Notes under the pieces: generated by a model
The model's input: the letters and a program-made list of their open reading frames with translations, nothing else
Databases searched by the model: none
Told to the model about the DNA's origin: nothing
From: Ailurus styani
Lineage: Eukaryota > Chordata > Mammalia > Carnivora > Ailuridae
Direction of reading: 5' to 3'
DNA length: 64,000 nt
Assembly: GCA_002007465.1 (NCBI GenBank)
Contig: LNAC01000108.1
Location: 2,460,411-2,524,410, forward strand
Part shown: in pieces, positions 43,995 to 54,294 of the stretch
Layout of the letters: every line of letters begins with the position of its first letter
Numbering within the stretch: the stretch's first letter is position 1
Made by a program: the position numbers and the translations under genes

Positions 43995-44095
43995 GCTTGT
44001 TAAAAAGAGAAATATGTATGGAAAAAGACAGGAAGGAAATACATAGCAGATTATTTTTTACCCTGAGGAAATTTCTCTGAATGGTAAGAGTTCTG

Positions 44096-44419
44096 GTCAT
44101 AGAAATAAAGTTGTATCCAGCTCCCCATTGCCTTGCACCATAATAAGTAGCAGTGGGCCTGTACATCTGGCATCTGTGAGTCTAGTCAGTTGAAGTTGGT
44201 TCTCTGAGTCTCATTCCCTGCAGGCATATTAGTATCTGAACCTGTAGGGCTGAACCAGGGTATTACTGTCAAAGTAGAGCCCATAATAAGGCTTATCCAG
44301 AAGAGCCACACATCACATCTCAACTTCACCAGGGCAAACAGGGCTTCGGAGAAGGAGCCACTGGAGCCTATGAAGGGTAGAACTTGACTCACACTAGACC
44401 CTCCAGGTGAGTTCTACAT
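44096..44419. other. Unique sequence, nothing recognised
   Basis: Short single-copy interval without a recognised feature. Confidence 0.5.
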
Positions 44420-44600
44420 TTCTTGGTTCTTGACCTTGACTGCACATTGGACTCAACCAGTGATCTTTTGTAAAGATGTGGTTGCAAGAGTCCCACCCTC
44501 AGATATTCTGATTTGGTTGATGTGGCACGTGGCCTGAGCCCCAGAAGTTTGCAAAAGCCCAGGGGATTCTGGTGGGCAACAGGTATGGGGAACCTGGACT
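44420..44600 (+). mobile_element. hAT-Charlie (MER5/MER58-like) DNA transposon remnant
   Basis: TGGTTCTTGACCTTGACTGC, CAAGAGTCCCACCCTCAGAT and CAGGGGATTCTGGTGGGCAA follow a small non-autonomous hAT element. Terminal repeats are degraded. Confidence 0.6.
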
Positions 44601-44884
44601 GAGTCTGAAGGAATAGGGGTGCTTGTCCATTCCTAAGTGTGGGACTCAGTACTAAATGCTGCCGGGCACAGAGGGGGCACCCCTCGGGGCCTGGGGTCAG
44701 TGGCCTGGGAGGGGAGTGAGGTCCGGCCCTGTGATGAGTCTGGGTTCCCTCCGACAGGTCTCGGGTCAGCCCGGTGGCTGGGCTCCCCGGCATCCCTGGT
44801 TTGGGAGAAGGAGCCCTGGCCCCCAGGACGCCACCCCCTGTGCGTTTTGAATGAAGACATTGCCGCCCGCCAAGTGGACGGTTT

Positions 44885-45115
44885 GTAGGGCTAAATGGCT
44901 TAATATTTTTGGAGGAGAAGGAACAAAACTGCCTCAAGACACTGTTGTTTTCCCCGCTGTAATTGATGGGGCTCACTCTTTTCTGCCGTTAAAGCACAAG
45001 CTGGAGCTATTTTTCTTTTTTTAACCAAACACTGCTGAATGTGAAACATCGATTTTTTTTTTAAACTGGGTTTCAAACTGAGAAATGTCTTGATCCCAGA
45101 AGTCAATCACCTGGA
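44885..45115. promoter_or_regulatory. Candidate conserved enhancer island next to a CpG cluster
   Basis: A sharply AT-rich non-repeat block in GC-rich flanks, with GGCTTAATATTTTTGGAGGA, GCTGTAATTGATGGGGCTCA, AAACATCGATTTTTTTT and CTTGATCCCAGAAGTCAATC. The TAATTGAT and ATCGAT words suit homeodomain factors. It adjoins the CpG cluster at 45115-45260. Confidence 0.4.
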
Positions 45116-45260
45116 GCGTCGTAGTAACTTCCATCCGTGCCGTCGAGGGGACGAGAGGGGCTCCTGCAGCGCTGACTCCTGACGCCCCTCGGGGCTCGCG
45201 CCCCACCCCCAGCCCAGCAGCGACGGCTTCGAGGACAGGGGCCTCCAGTTCTTCTTCTGA
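45115..45260. other. Small CpG-rich cluster
   Basis: Roughly fourteen CpG dinucleotides in about 145 bp (for example GTGCCGTCGAGGGGACGAGA and CTCGGGGCTCGCGCC), many more than in neighbouring DNA. It is too short for a classical CpG island. No transcript start is identifiable. Confidence 0.6.
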
Positions 45261-45479
45261 AGGGCCCATGAGAACCCTCCCTGCCTCGTGTGGCCTTCAG
45301 CTTCACTTCTTCGAGGGTCTAAGGAGCCCTCACTGCCCTTCTGACCACGCCCATGTCCTGTGAGCACATCATGACCCAGGCAGGAAGCAACTCTCCCCAC
45401 CTCTGCCCCACTGCGTCACTCAGGACCACCTCATACAGTTGTGCTGGTTGCTCACTGCACAACTCTAGAGAATGTGTCC
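45261..45479. other. Unique sequence, nothing recognised
   Basis: Short single-copy interval. Confidence 0.5.
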
Positions 45480-45905
45480 CCTTTAGTGTCACTCACCTGC
45501 TTTTTAAAATCAGTTCTTGACAACTCTCCCACCGCCTACTGCTACCACTCTTCAACGTGGCTCACAGCACCCTGTCCGGCCTTCCTTGTCCAGCCATCTC
45601 AAGCTTTATCCACTCATCTCTAGCTCTAGTCTCACTGGATTTATATCCCTTTCCCAAAGAAGCATGTTTTCTCTGCCAGCGTCTTTCCCACATGCTATGC
45701 TCTCTGCCTGCAATGCTCTCCTTCTCGCCTTCTCCCACCTCCCCAGGCGAACTCTACTCCTCCTTCAGTTCTCAACTAAAACACCACTTCTTCCAGAAAG
45801 CCTTCCTTGACTCCCACAAGCCATTGGGTACCTCCTGCTCCGTGGTACACTTTACTTCCCTTGGCACATCTCAATTTCTAGTAACTGCTCAATTTCTACC
45901 TCAGT
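45480..45905 (+). mobile_element. L2 LINE remnant, sense
   Basis: CTCTGCCTGCAATGCTCTCC, CAACTAAAACACCACTTCTT and CAGAAAGCCTTCCTTGACTC are the sense L2 C-terminal region and beyond. The two plus-strand frames over it (97 and 118 codons) are L2-derived shadows, not a gene. Confidence 0.8.
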
Positions 45906-46194
45906 TTCCCTGATTAGACCAGGAGGCTTACTGCCCCAACCCTCCCTTTCTCGACCAAAACTCTGGGACCTTCTAAGCCCTTTCCTGTCCCCTCTCTTGG
46001 AGCAGAGTAAACACCTGAATCCTGGTCCCCAGAGAGCCAACCCAGTTGCAGATGGACTGATTAGAGCATTGCCAAGACACTGGTGCTCTGACTGGAGCTA
46101 CAGCTAAAGACCTGGGTCCCTGGACTCTCAACACCTGGCCGGACCCTCTAGGCCACCAGAGTCAAGAGTCGATGCCTTACAGAGTTATTTCATT
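45906..46194. other. Unique sequence, nothing recognised
   Basis: Short interval without a feature. Confidence 0.5.
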
Positions 46195-46390
46195 TAAGCT
46201 GCACAATCGTCCTCTGAGTGGGTGTTACAATTATTTTTATTATATCCACTATATTAATGAGGAAACTGAGGAACAGAGAGTTTAAGTGACTTGCCCGACA
46301 TCACACAGTAAGTAGTGGGTAGTGGCTGTGCCTGAATTTGGACATAGGGCAGACTAACTCCAAAGCCGTTGCTTCACACAGATACTCCCT
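46195..46390 (-). mobile_element. MIR SINE, antisense
   Basis: TTAATGAGGAAACTGAGGAA, AAGTGACTTGCCCGACATCA and CACAGTAAGTAGTGGGTAGT are antisense MIR. Confidence 0.8.
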
Positions 46391-46974
46391 GAACGAAACT
46401 CAAATTTGCTACACTACATCCAGCTCAGGGCCTGAGAGGGGGACTGTCTTCCAGGCTCACCTTCCCACGGCCCCATGGCCCTGGTCCGCAGCTCCATGGA
46501 AGAGGCCCTGGTGAGGCTCTGGCCCAAAGCTGGGTATCTTCCACCCACCTCCCCAGCGGGGCTCTCTGCGCCCCTTCCCATCCTCTCGGCTGTCCCTCCT
46601 CCCAGCGTGGAGCAGGCCTGGAGGACGGCTGTTCCCCGTGTCCCTGGACCATCCTTCAGATGCAGCCACAGTGCTCCTCAATCTTCTTCCCCATGTCACT
46701 GCGCTTTCTCAGGCCTGGCAGAGTCACCTTGGACTGTGAAGGCACAGACAGTCCTGCAGTCACAGGGAAAAATAGGCAAAGAAATTGCATTTCCTCCAAG
46801 ACCATTGTGAAGCGCGTGTGACATGTCCCTTTTGTGTCGAATGGTCTTAGCTGCATCTTGCAGGACCCACGTCCTGTTTTTGTTGAAACACGGAAGGCAC
46901 TCAGCACAGGGAAAGGAGACAACTGGGAAAAAGAGTACCTGGGTTCTAATCCCAGCTTCATCATCAAGCTCTTT
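46391..46974. other. Unique sequence, nothing recognised
   Basis: GC-rich on the left, balanced on the right. CTAATCCCAGCTTCATCATC at 46945 may be a MIR scrap. No gene. Confidence 0.5.
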
Positions 46975-47201
46975 AAAAACCTTCGGTGAGGGCGCCTGGG
47001 TGGCTCAGAGGGTTAAAGCCTCTGCTTTCAGCTCAGGTCATGATCTCGGGGTCCTGGGATCAAGGCCCGCATCGGGCTCTCTGCTCGGCAGGGAGCCTGC
47101 TTCCTCCTCTCTCTCTGCCTGCCTCTCTGCCTCCTTGTGATCTCTCTCCCTCTGTGAAATAAATAAATAAAATCTTAAAAAAAAAAAAAAACCGTTGGTG
47201 A
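46975..47201 (+). mobile_element. Carnivore tRNA-Lys SINE, mustelid-type
   Basis: The head GGGCGCCTGGGTGGCTCAGA is followed by GGGTTAAAGCCTCTGC, CT-rich body and AATAAATAAATAAAATCTT with a poly(A) tail. Duplication AAAAACCTTCGGTGA (46975-46989) against AAAACCGTTGGTGA (about 47188-47201) has two differences. Confidence 0.95.
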
Positions 47202-47359
47202 CTTTTGTCCTTGAGATGGTTTCCAAACACCGTGGGGGGCGTGGGTAAGCAGGGCGCGGCACCATCAAGACCCGCCATTTCTCGGGAATGTTCCCCTCCA
47301 GCTGCAATGAGCAACTCCCTACTCTTCTGACCCTCATAGATGTTCCCACAGCTGTCTTT
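47202..47359. other. Unique sequence, nothing recognised
   Basis: Short interval between a SINE and an L2. Confidence 0.5.
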
Positions 47360-47665
47360 TCTCTCCCCCTTGGCCCAGAAAACCCTGTTCATCCTTCAGC
47401 CTGAATGTCACCTCCTCCAGGAAGGATGCTGCTATCACCACTCATCAAGCTGCTAATACTGCCACGTCCCCATGGATGTCCTCCAGTGGCACGTGTAGGG
47501 CATTTCGTGTATTTGGGCTCTTCAATCATCTAACCATCTACTGTGTGAGCTTCGGGAGGCCACACTGAACCCACCTTGTTCAGCATTTTCCCTCCAGCAC
47601 CTGGCACAGTGTCTGGCACACAATAGGTCTTCTAGAAGCATACACTGCCTAAGTGAACGACTAAA
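47360..47665 (+). mobile_element. L2 LINE 3' end, sense
   Basis: CAGCCTGAATGTCACCTCCT, GGAGGCCACACTGAACCCAC and GCACCTGGCACAGTGTCTGG follow the sense L2 terminus to the final ACACAATAGGTC block. Confidence 0.85.
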
Positions 47666-48689
47666 CAAATCAGTAGGGATTCTTCATTGCGAGCAACAAA
47701 ACCAACTATGTCTGATTTAAGGCGGAAAAAAACAATGTATGCAAAGGCTATCTCCAGCGAGCTCTGGAGAACCAGGCTCAGCACCACAGAGCACAGCACT
47801 GCCCGGCCACCATGAGGCAGGACTTGCATGGTGAAGACACCACTGCCGTCTCCCAGGAGAGTGAGTGCCTGGTGCTGGGACCACCACCATCCCCCCAGCC
47901 ACAGACCCTTGACCCCTCCAATAACAATGTGCCCTGTTCCTCTGGGAATTTGAACTTGCTTCCCTCCTCCCTCCTGCTTCTTCTTGTCATTAACTCTTGA
48001 TTGAGAACGTGAGGCTGGTATCAAGATGGGCACAACCTGGGTCACGTGCGCACACCCTAGCCGTGAGGGAGCCTGGCGCTGGGAGTACTTCGCCTTTTTA
48101 TTTCCCTGAATGAGAGTTGAGGGGGTCACCAGGTGGAGAAGTCCTAGGACCAGGGTTCGCGAGAACGGGAAACCTCTCCCACGGCGATCAGCTAAATGAT
48201 CCAATGAGCCAAAGGCCTTAGGCGATTTCCCTTCCTGGTTGCTGCCTCGGTTTGCCCAAGGCAAAAGGTCTGCCAAAGGAAAATACGTTAGTGTTTCAGC
48301 TCCTCTCTGGCATCACCATGCTCCGATTCTGGTTGTGTGTTGTCTATCCACCCACTGGGTGAAGGCTCAGAGGCACAACTGACCTAGAGAGAAGAGAATG
48401 TCCCCAAAGTTTTCCTGCCAGTCAGGACTGCAGTAACAAATTAACCCAGTCCCCGGAGCTCCTACCGGAGGAGACTGCCACAATTAGGGGCTTGGCTACC
48501 CGAAAACAAGGGGCATTCACCCACCCCTGCAGGTACTTTCACTTATCAGAAGCCAGTTGCCTTGAACTACTCTGAAGGAGTGTGGGTTCAGAACGGCTCA
48601 TAAAGGAACTAGCTGTTCCACCAGAAAGGTTAAGTTCAAAGGCAGGCAGCTTCAGAGAGGAGGGTTTATCAGCAGTAATACTGCTAATG
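47666..48689. other. Unique sequence, nothing recognised
   Basis: The minus-strand frame 47632-48276 (214 codons) starts inside the L2 remnant, has no domain and is overlapped by other frames, so it is not called. Confidence 0.5.
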
Positions 48690-49295
48690 ATCTGTCTATT
48701 TATTCAGCCATTCATTGAAAAAACTATTTACGGAGCGTCTGCCGTGTATCAGGTACAGTGCTGGCCATTAGGGATGGGATGGTAAACAAGACAGAAAGGC
48801 ACAAGCCCTCTTTGAGCTTATACTCTAGTGAGGAAGAAAGAGAAGAAGTGGATAAACAGAGAATAAAGCAGGGTGCTTTTCTGTGGTGATCAGGGCTACA
48901 ACGGTGTAAACAGTGGTGCAGGAGAGCAGAGAGTGTGTGGGTGAGGGGCGTTCTAGCAGCCACGGTCGGGAAGGCGAGGCCCCTCTGAGATGACATTTAA
49001 GCTGAATCGTGATTAACAAGAAGAGGGAAGAGCAAGCCAGGCAGAGGGGACAGCAGGGCGAGAAAACTGTAATGCAAGAACAAATGTGGCTGGAGGAGCA
49101 GGAGACAAGGTCCTTACCTTGGGTGGGTCCTTCTCCCACTGCAAGGAATCCGCGGGGACAGGGCTGGGGAGGGGAGGGTGAATTGCCCGGCGCTAAGCAA
49201 GAGAGTGACATGATCTGATTTGATTTTGTGTTTTTTCAAGAGATGACTCTGGCTGCTGGGTGCAGAATGGATTGGAGGGGAGCAAGGTAATAACA
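48690..49295 (-). mobile_element. L2 LINE remnant, antisense, about 0.6 kb
   Basis: TTTATTCAGCCATTCATTGA, GTGTATCAGGTACAGTGCTG, GATGACATTTAAGCTGAATC, GAGTGACATGATCTGATTTG and GATGACTCTGGCTGCTGGGT follow L2 upstream from its 3' end in antisense order. Confidence 0.88.
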
Positions 49296-50260
49296 GAGCG
49301 AACACAATACCTGGTTCAATAGGAGTGAAATTGCCGGGAGAGAGTCCTGGCTTTCATTGCTATTGCGAACAGTAACTGCTGTGGGTACCGCAGGGAGCTG
49401 TCAAGACCAGGGGCACAGAGGATGTGCCTGTCCTCGAATTGACCAGAGGAGCGCCTTCCACAGGTCTTTGGATGAGTCAAGTGAGCATTGGCTACACCAG
49501 GACACCAAGGGAAACCCCAAGCCTCTGTGCTTTCACGAGCCCTGTTTTATTTCTCGCTCACCCTGCGGGCTCGTCGTGGGTGGCCCGGGGCTCTCTGCCC
49601 CCTACAGTCTCACTCAGGGACCCAGGCGGACAGAGACGCCAGCTTCTGCAGCCTGGTCTTCTCGGTCTCTGCGGCAGGCAGGGGAGGAGCGTGCAGAGAG
49701 AGCCAACACGTCCTCCTCTGCACTTTGTCATCTCTTCTTCTGTCCCATGGGCCAGAACCCGCCACATATCAGTGTGTAATTGCAAGGAGGCTGCGGTCTT
49801 CAGTGCGCTTGGGAGGAAAGCCGGGCTGGATATGTGTGGGCTCTAGCGAAGTCTGCCATGGGCCTGAAAACAGAACCGAGGGTTCTCTGGCAAAATGAAA
49901 AAGGGGGGGCCATAGAAAAGAGGGACCACAGAATGGATGAGACCAAAGACCTGCCCAAACTAAGACTAAAGCTGCTTTTCTGCAGGGATAGCCCATGTGA
50001 CTTAGGAACAAGAAACACTTGTTTTAGGACGAATAGGGATCTGGCCAGGCCCTCAGCACTGGAGCGTCATTTGGCACAAAGCCTCCAGATGCCAGGACAG
50101 TGGACTTCCGCCCAGGCCCCTACACGGAGCCACGGTTTCCTTGTGTCTCTCTGAGGCCTGCATAGGAACACACATACGCTGGAGAATTCTGTAAACCTTT
50201 TTGCATTGTTATGTGGTCTTTGAGATGCCTGTTCTGCACACAGATTTTTTCTTTTTCTAA
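49296..50260. other. Unique sequence, nothing recognised
   Basis: Three mutually overlapping plus-strand frames of 136-140 codons (49357-49898) are in different phases of the same GC-rich bases, so at most one could be real. None has a domain. Confidence 0.5.
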
Positions 50261-50468
50261 TAACATTTTTTGTTTCAAAGATTTTATTTATCTATTTGAC
50301 AGAGAGAGCACGGGGGGGAGGGGCAGAGGGAGAGGGAGAAGAAAACTCCCTGCTGAGTATGGAGCCTGACATGGGGCTCGATCTCAGGACCCTGAGACCA
50401 CGACCTGAGCTGAAGGCAGACGCTTAACCCACTTGAGCCACCCAGGCGCCTCTCACGTTACCATTTTT
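50261..50468 (-). mobile_element. Carnivore tRNA-Lys SINE, antisense, older copy
   Basis: The plus strand reads AGATTTTATTTATCTATTTG, a purine-rich middle and GAGCCACCCAGGCGCC at the reversed head. Likely duplications TAACATTTTT (50261-50270) and TACCATTTTT (50459-50468) differ by one base. Confidence 0.92.
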
Positions 50469-50489
50469 AATAATGCTCCTAGCTGCACT

Positions 50490-50720
50490 TTTCCAAGTAC
50501 CTTCTAAGCATTTCCAGACTGTAGCTAATTTAATCCTCACAACAGTCCCAGAAGGTAGATATGATTACTGACATCATTTTACACATGGGGAAACTGAGGC
50601 ACAGAGAGATTCGATAACTTGCCTGAAGTGTGACAGCTGGGAGTGGAGCTGGGATTGAAAGCCGGGGGGCTGGCCTTGGAGGTTCTGCTCTCAAACTATA
50701 GACCACACTGCCTTTGATAT
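50490..50720 (-). mobile_element. MIR SINE, antisense, near full length
   Basis: TTTAATCCTCACAACAGTCC, CATTTTACACATGGGGAAAC, TGAGGCACAGAGAGATTCGA and CAAACTATAGACCACACTGC are all present in order. Confidence 0.88.
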
Positions 50721-50964
50721 GTGGTGCGCCCCAGCGGACATGGACACAACCCACGCAGGCTCCAAAGAGCGGCCGCCCGCAGGAGACGAGGAGAGCAGAA
50801 GATCCTCTTCGGTCGCATTATTCCTCAATGGGCAACTTGTGACTTCACAGAAGAACGAACCTTCCGGCGTGGCCACACACAGAACCTAGCCTGAACCCAG
50901 CATGTGCACAAGGGGCCTGAGCACTTCAGCCAACAATGGGAAAGCAGACAGAACCAAAGCAAAG
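50721..50964. other. Unique sequence, nothing recognised
   Basis: Short interval, with a GCGGCCGC NotI word at about 50769. Confidence 0.5.
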
Positions 50965-51201
50965 AGCTTAGCTCTTCTTTTTTTTTTTTTTTTTAAAGAT
51001 TTATTTATTTATTTATTTGACACAGAGAGAGAGAGATCACAAGTAGGCAGAGAGGCAGGCAGAGAGAGGGGGAAGCAGGATCTCCGCTGAGCAGGGAGCC
51101 CGATGCGGGCCTCGATCCCAGGACCCTGAGATCATGACCTGAGCCGAAGGCAGAGGCTTTAACCCACTGAGCCACCCAGGTGCCCCAGCTTAGCTCTTCT
51201 T
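50965..51201 (-). mobile_element. Young carnivore tRNA-Lys SINE, antisense, perfect 15-bp duplication
   Basis: AGCTTAGCTCTTCTT at 50965-50979 recurs exactly at 51187-51201. Body 50980-51186 has a long poly(T), TCACAAGTAGGCAGAGAGG and the reversed head ending GGTGCCCC. Low divergence and a perfect duplication mark a recent insertion. Confidence 0.97.
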
Positions 51202-51249
51202 ACTTTTCATTTGATTCGACTTCATATTTGGGTTCGGGTTTTTTTTTTT

Positions 51250-51460
51250 CCAACATATATTTTTGGGCATCTCCTAAAAGGAAGATAGTCAATTAATGCC
51301 ATCAAGGGGGATAAGGAGAGGAAATTAGGAGTATAAGGCATAATCTCTTCCCTCAAAGAGCTTGCCATCTACTCAGGAAAACCAGACAGGACCCCATGAC
51401 AAACGAGATCATTTTGAAGAAAGAGATCGTGATGCAATTCTACAAGATGCCATGTCTAAT
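51250..51460 (-). mobile_element. Possible L2 fragment, antisense
   Basis: ATCTCTTCCCTCAAAGAGCT and CTTGCCATCTACTCAGGAAA resemble the antisense L2 phrase about 60-120 bp from its end. Weak. Confidence 0.4.
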
Positions 51461-52017
51461 TGCTAGATGGGATCGGGACATAGGGAGCTATGGAAGGTCA
51501 GTGTGGCCGCAAGGGCGGGGGCACAACACTGAGCTGCCCGAATGAGACAGACTTGGAGCAGGAGGAGGGATCGGAATCAGGTTTTGAAGCATGTGGTAAA
51601 GACCAAATCGAGCTGGGGTTGCCTGCCCCGGGACCCTGAGCCCGGGAGCTTTGTGTGGGGCTAGAGGCCACTGGCCAAAGCTGGATGCGCACACCGGCTG
51701 GGCCGGGGTCCCTCCGCAGTCCCTGTCCTCAAGGGAGCTCCTGCCGAGGTCGGACGGCAAGTGCTCAGAGCAGCAAGTGAAGAAAAGGCATAGAAGCAGG
51801 CCAGGGACAGGAAAGCAAGGCAGAAGCTGAGTTTTGTGACGCCGCGGGCTGTGCGAAGCAGAGTAGATGCTGGGCGGGGGAAGCCGCGTTCGCTCAGCTG
51901 CCTGAGCATCTTCACAAGCTCCCGCAGGAAGGCCGAGGGCTGCGAACAACTGTTTTCAACCCTAGTCCTTATAGCCTGGAGGCTGCCACCCTCTATACTT
52001 CGGAAAATTTTCTTCCA

Positions 52018-52018
<1 letters not shown>
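51461..52018. other. GC-rich unique sequence
   Basis: The minus-strand frame at 51488-51949 (153 codons) is Pro/Ser-rich, overlaps other frames and has no domain. Confidence 0.5.

Positions 52019-52059
<41 letters not shown>
52019..52059 (+). repeat. (CA)n microsatellite
   Basis: About 20 uninterrupted CA units, followed at 52078-52096 by a short CAA run. Confidence 0.97.
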
Positions 52060-52061
<2 letters not shown>

Positions 52062-52209
52062 ACACAGATCAAACAAACCAACAACAACAACAACCTACAC
52101 ATTTCCCTCCTGCGTGAGTCAGAACACACAACCCACTCTCACTGGTTTTAAGAAGAAAATAAATGTAGCAGAAGTTATTGGATAACTCAGAGAATTTCAG
52201 AGAAGCCCA

Positions 52210-52450
52210 GACGGCTAGTCTTCTACACTACACTCAAGTCGGGGGGCTGGTCCACTTGAGGATAGGGTCCCCGTCCCGGGCACAGGCACGGGACCGTGGC
52301 TCTGTTGCGGCTGTCTCTGGAAGCTCGTCGGCTCTGGGACCCAGGCCGAGAGCTTGGCTTCCACACGGCACCTCCTTCCTCCGCGTGTCCCCTTCTGAAC
52401 CAAAGCTGCTCATCAGTGGAGCCAGTCCCGGGACCCCGAGTCACGCGCCT
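52210..52450. other. CpG-enriched block
   Basis: Contains many CpG dinucleotides (for example GTCCCGGGCACAGG, TTGCGGCTG and CACGCGCCTCC) in otherwise ordinary DNA. Opposing frames of 101, 62 and 73 codons share it. No promoter element or exon is identifiable. Confidence 0.45.
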
Positions 52451-52589
52451 CCCCAGTCACTAGCACCAGGGCTGGGAAAGTGAGTTCGGACTTCTCTCTT
52501 GGGAAAGTGGGATTCGGAATAGAAAATAGTGACCAAGATGGGGCCATACATCCTGGCTTCATGAGAGAATCTCAGGTTCTGCCTGTGGT

Positions 52590-52710
52590 ACCAGCATAAT
52601 TATTAATAGTACCCTTTTAACTCTCCCATGTGGTTCCACTTGGATCATAAATTATATAGACATCCCAATAATTCCCAGTAATGATTGTTGGGTTCCATCA
52701 TCACGGATGC
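52590..52710. promoter_or_regulatory. Candidate conserved non-coding element
   Basis: AGCATAATTATTAATAGTAC, TGGATCATAAATTATATAGA and TTCCCAGTAATGATTGTTGG form an AT-rich non-repeat island with repeated homeodomain-type cores, just right of a CpG-enriched block. Confidence 0.28.
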
Positions 52711-52949
52711 GCTGCCTTCCCTCCCTTCCAGTCCTCTGCCCCTCCCATCCCAGAAGCATGTCCTGAACATGCCAAAGCCCTTCTCCTACGACAGAGCTAA
52801 AGGGGGCTCGCCTGTCTGCACTCAGGGAAAGCCCACAGCAGGCAGACCTCAGTGACCATTCCAGCCAGAAGAGGGAGAACTTTTCTCTGCGAGGTCAAAA
52901 TAGCCAAATGAAAATTCAGAGTTACAAAAGGAAAATATGAGCACCCAGC

Positions 52950-53104
52950 TGGCCAGTTTAGCTGGCATTCCAGGTTGGGGCCAGCTCAGAGGGCCTTGAG
53001 TGGCAAGGAGAAAACTTTGGACTTGATCTCTGGGAAATAAGACATAGGACGTATGGAAGTTCTCTGAACAGGGGAATGGCCTGACCGCATCCTTGTATTT
53101 GAAA
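52950..53104 (-). mobile_element. L2 LINE fragment, antisense
   Basis: AAAACTTTGGACTTGATCTC and GAACAGGGGAATGGCCTGAC are antisense L2 coding sequence. Confidence 0.6.
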
Positions 53105-53310
53105 GAGCAGAGGACAGACAGACCTGAGTTTAATGCCTGACCTACTGTACAGAGTGAGGGACAGAAGGGAAAGTTACTCAACCTCTTAAAACCTTAAATT
53201 TCTTGTTTGTAAAATAGAGAAAATGAAAAAACCTTCTCTTGAGATTGGTGTGAGGATGAATTAAAATGTAAGGTTCTCATCATAGTCTACAAACACGCAG
53301 TAGCTACTGA
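53105..53310 (+). mobile_element. MIR SINE, sense
   Basis: AAAGTTACTCAACCTCTTAA, CTTGTTTGTAAAATAGAGAA and ATTGGTGTGAGGATGAATTA follow sense MIR. Confidence 0.7.
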
Positions 53311-53745
53311 CAGATGTTGGTTGCCTCAGCTGATGTCCAGGAAGGATTTGGAGAGCATCATACAGAAATGTGTGCGGAGCAACAGGAAAGGGGAGAGGCT
53401 GGAGGCTGGAGGCCAGCAGAGACGTGGCCTGGCGGAGAGACCTGTAGAGGAAGAACACCCTGCTGGGAGCTGACATGGGAGGCGGAGTCAGGCGCGCAGC
53501 CAGGCTTCCACCTGGGTGACTGGCTGGCCGGTAGGTGACAGCCCCAAGGTGCAGGGTGATGGCAGGTGGCTGGTTCAGAGGGACTTGTAAGGAAGGGAAA
53601 GATGGCAATTCAATTGGAATATACAGAATTTAAAGGTCCAGGCTGTCATCTGGGAAACTTCTCTAGCAGGAGAGCTGGAGTTTGAAAATCGTGGGCGTGC
53701 ACACACATCTTAGAAGCTCAAAGAGAAAGTGTACTGAATAACAAC
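53311..53745. other. Unique sequence, nothing recognised
   Basis: Single-copy DNA without a supported feature. Confidence 0.5.
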
Positions 53746-53895
53746 AGAGTAGGCCTTGTTAGGGGTGCCTGGCTGGCTCAGTCAGTGGAGTGTGCAACTC
53801 TTGATCTTGGGGTTGTGAGTTCGAGCTCCACGTTGGGTGTAGAGATTGCTTAAAAATAAAATCTTAAAAAAAAAAAAAAAGAATATGCCGTATTA
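53746..53895 (+). mobile_element. Carnivore tRNA-derived SINE, short older subfamily
   Basis: GGGGTGCCTGGCTGGCTCAG leads to GGTTGTGAGTTCGAGCTCCA, then directly to AAAATAAAATCTT and poly(A), so the CT-rich body of younger copies is absent (about 118 bp in all). Flanks AGAGTAGGCCTTGTTA and AGAATATGCCGTATTA agree at 12 of 16 sites. Confidence 0.9.
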
Positions 53896-54072
53896 TGTGC
53901 TGGGACCAAGCTGCAGAGCTTCTGTTCCTAGTCCTGGTAGAAAAGGCTAAAGACACACCTGGATAGCAGAGGGCTTTGATCCAGTTTTAGTTACCTTAGA
54001 TGTATGACTGAGGTAGGGGTCCAACTTCATTCTTTCACATGTGGCTGGCCACTGTCCCAGCACTATTTATTG

Positions 54073-54294
54073 AAAAGACAATTCTTGGGCACCTAGGTGG
54101 CTCAGTCGTTAAGCGTCTGCCTTCAGCTCAGGTCATGATCCCAGGGTCCTGGGATCAAGTCCTACATCGGGCTCCCTGCTCAGCAGGGAGCCTGCTTCTC
54201 CCTTTCCTTGCTTGTATTCTCTCTCTCTCTCTGTCTCTATCTCACTCTGTCAAATAAATAAATAAAATCTTAAAAAAAAAAAAAGACTATTCTT
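54073..54294 (+). mobile_element. Carnivore tRNA-Lys SINE inserted in the ancient L1
   Basis: AAAAGACAATTCTT (54073-54086) and AAAAGACTATTCTT (54281-54294) flank a SINE with the head GGGCACCTAGGTGGCTCAGT and the AAATAAATAAATAAAATCTT tail. The L1 sequence resumes immediately after the second duplication. Confidence 0.96.

Larger units (their letters stand above)
43340..44095 (+). mobile_element. Old L1 (L1M-type) 3' fragment, sense, split by two SINEs
   Basis: AGAAGTCCCACTTCTGGGGA, then after the SINEs CAATGGTATAATTCCTCAAT, TATATAGCTACACAAGAAAT and GACAGGAAGGAAATACATAG follow an old L1 3' untranslated region. The two insertions lie at 43451-43669 and 43810-43981. Confidence 0.6.

Noticed and set aside
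44637..44888. GC-rich frame before the AT-rich island as a first exon
   Set aside because: No start-site signal, splice donor context or domain could be supported, and an overlapping minus-strand frame is equally long.
45480..45913. Overlapping plus-strand frames of 97 and 118 codons
   Set aside because: They coincide with a sense L2 remnant and share its C-terminal coding words, so they are repeat-derived.
47632..48276. 214-codon minus-strand frame
   Set aside because: One end lies in an L2 remnant. No domain is recognised and no conservation evidence is available.
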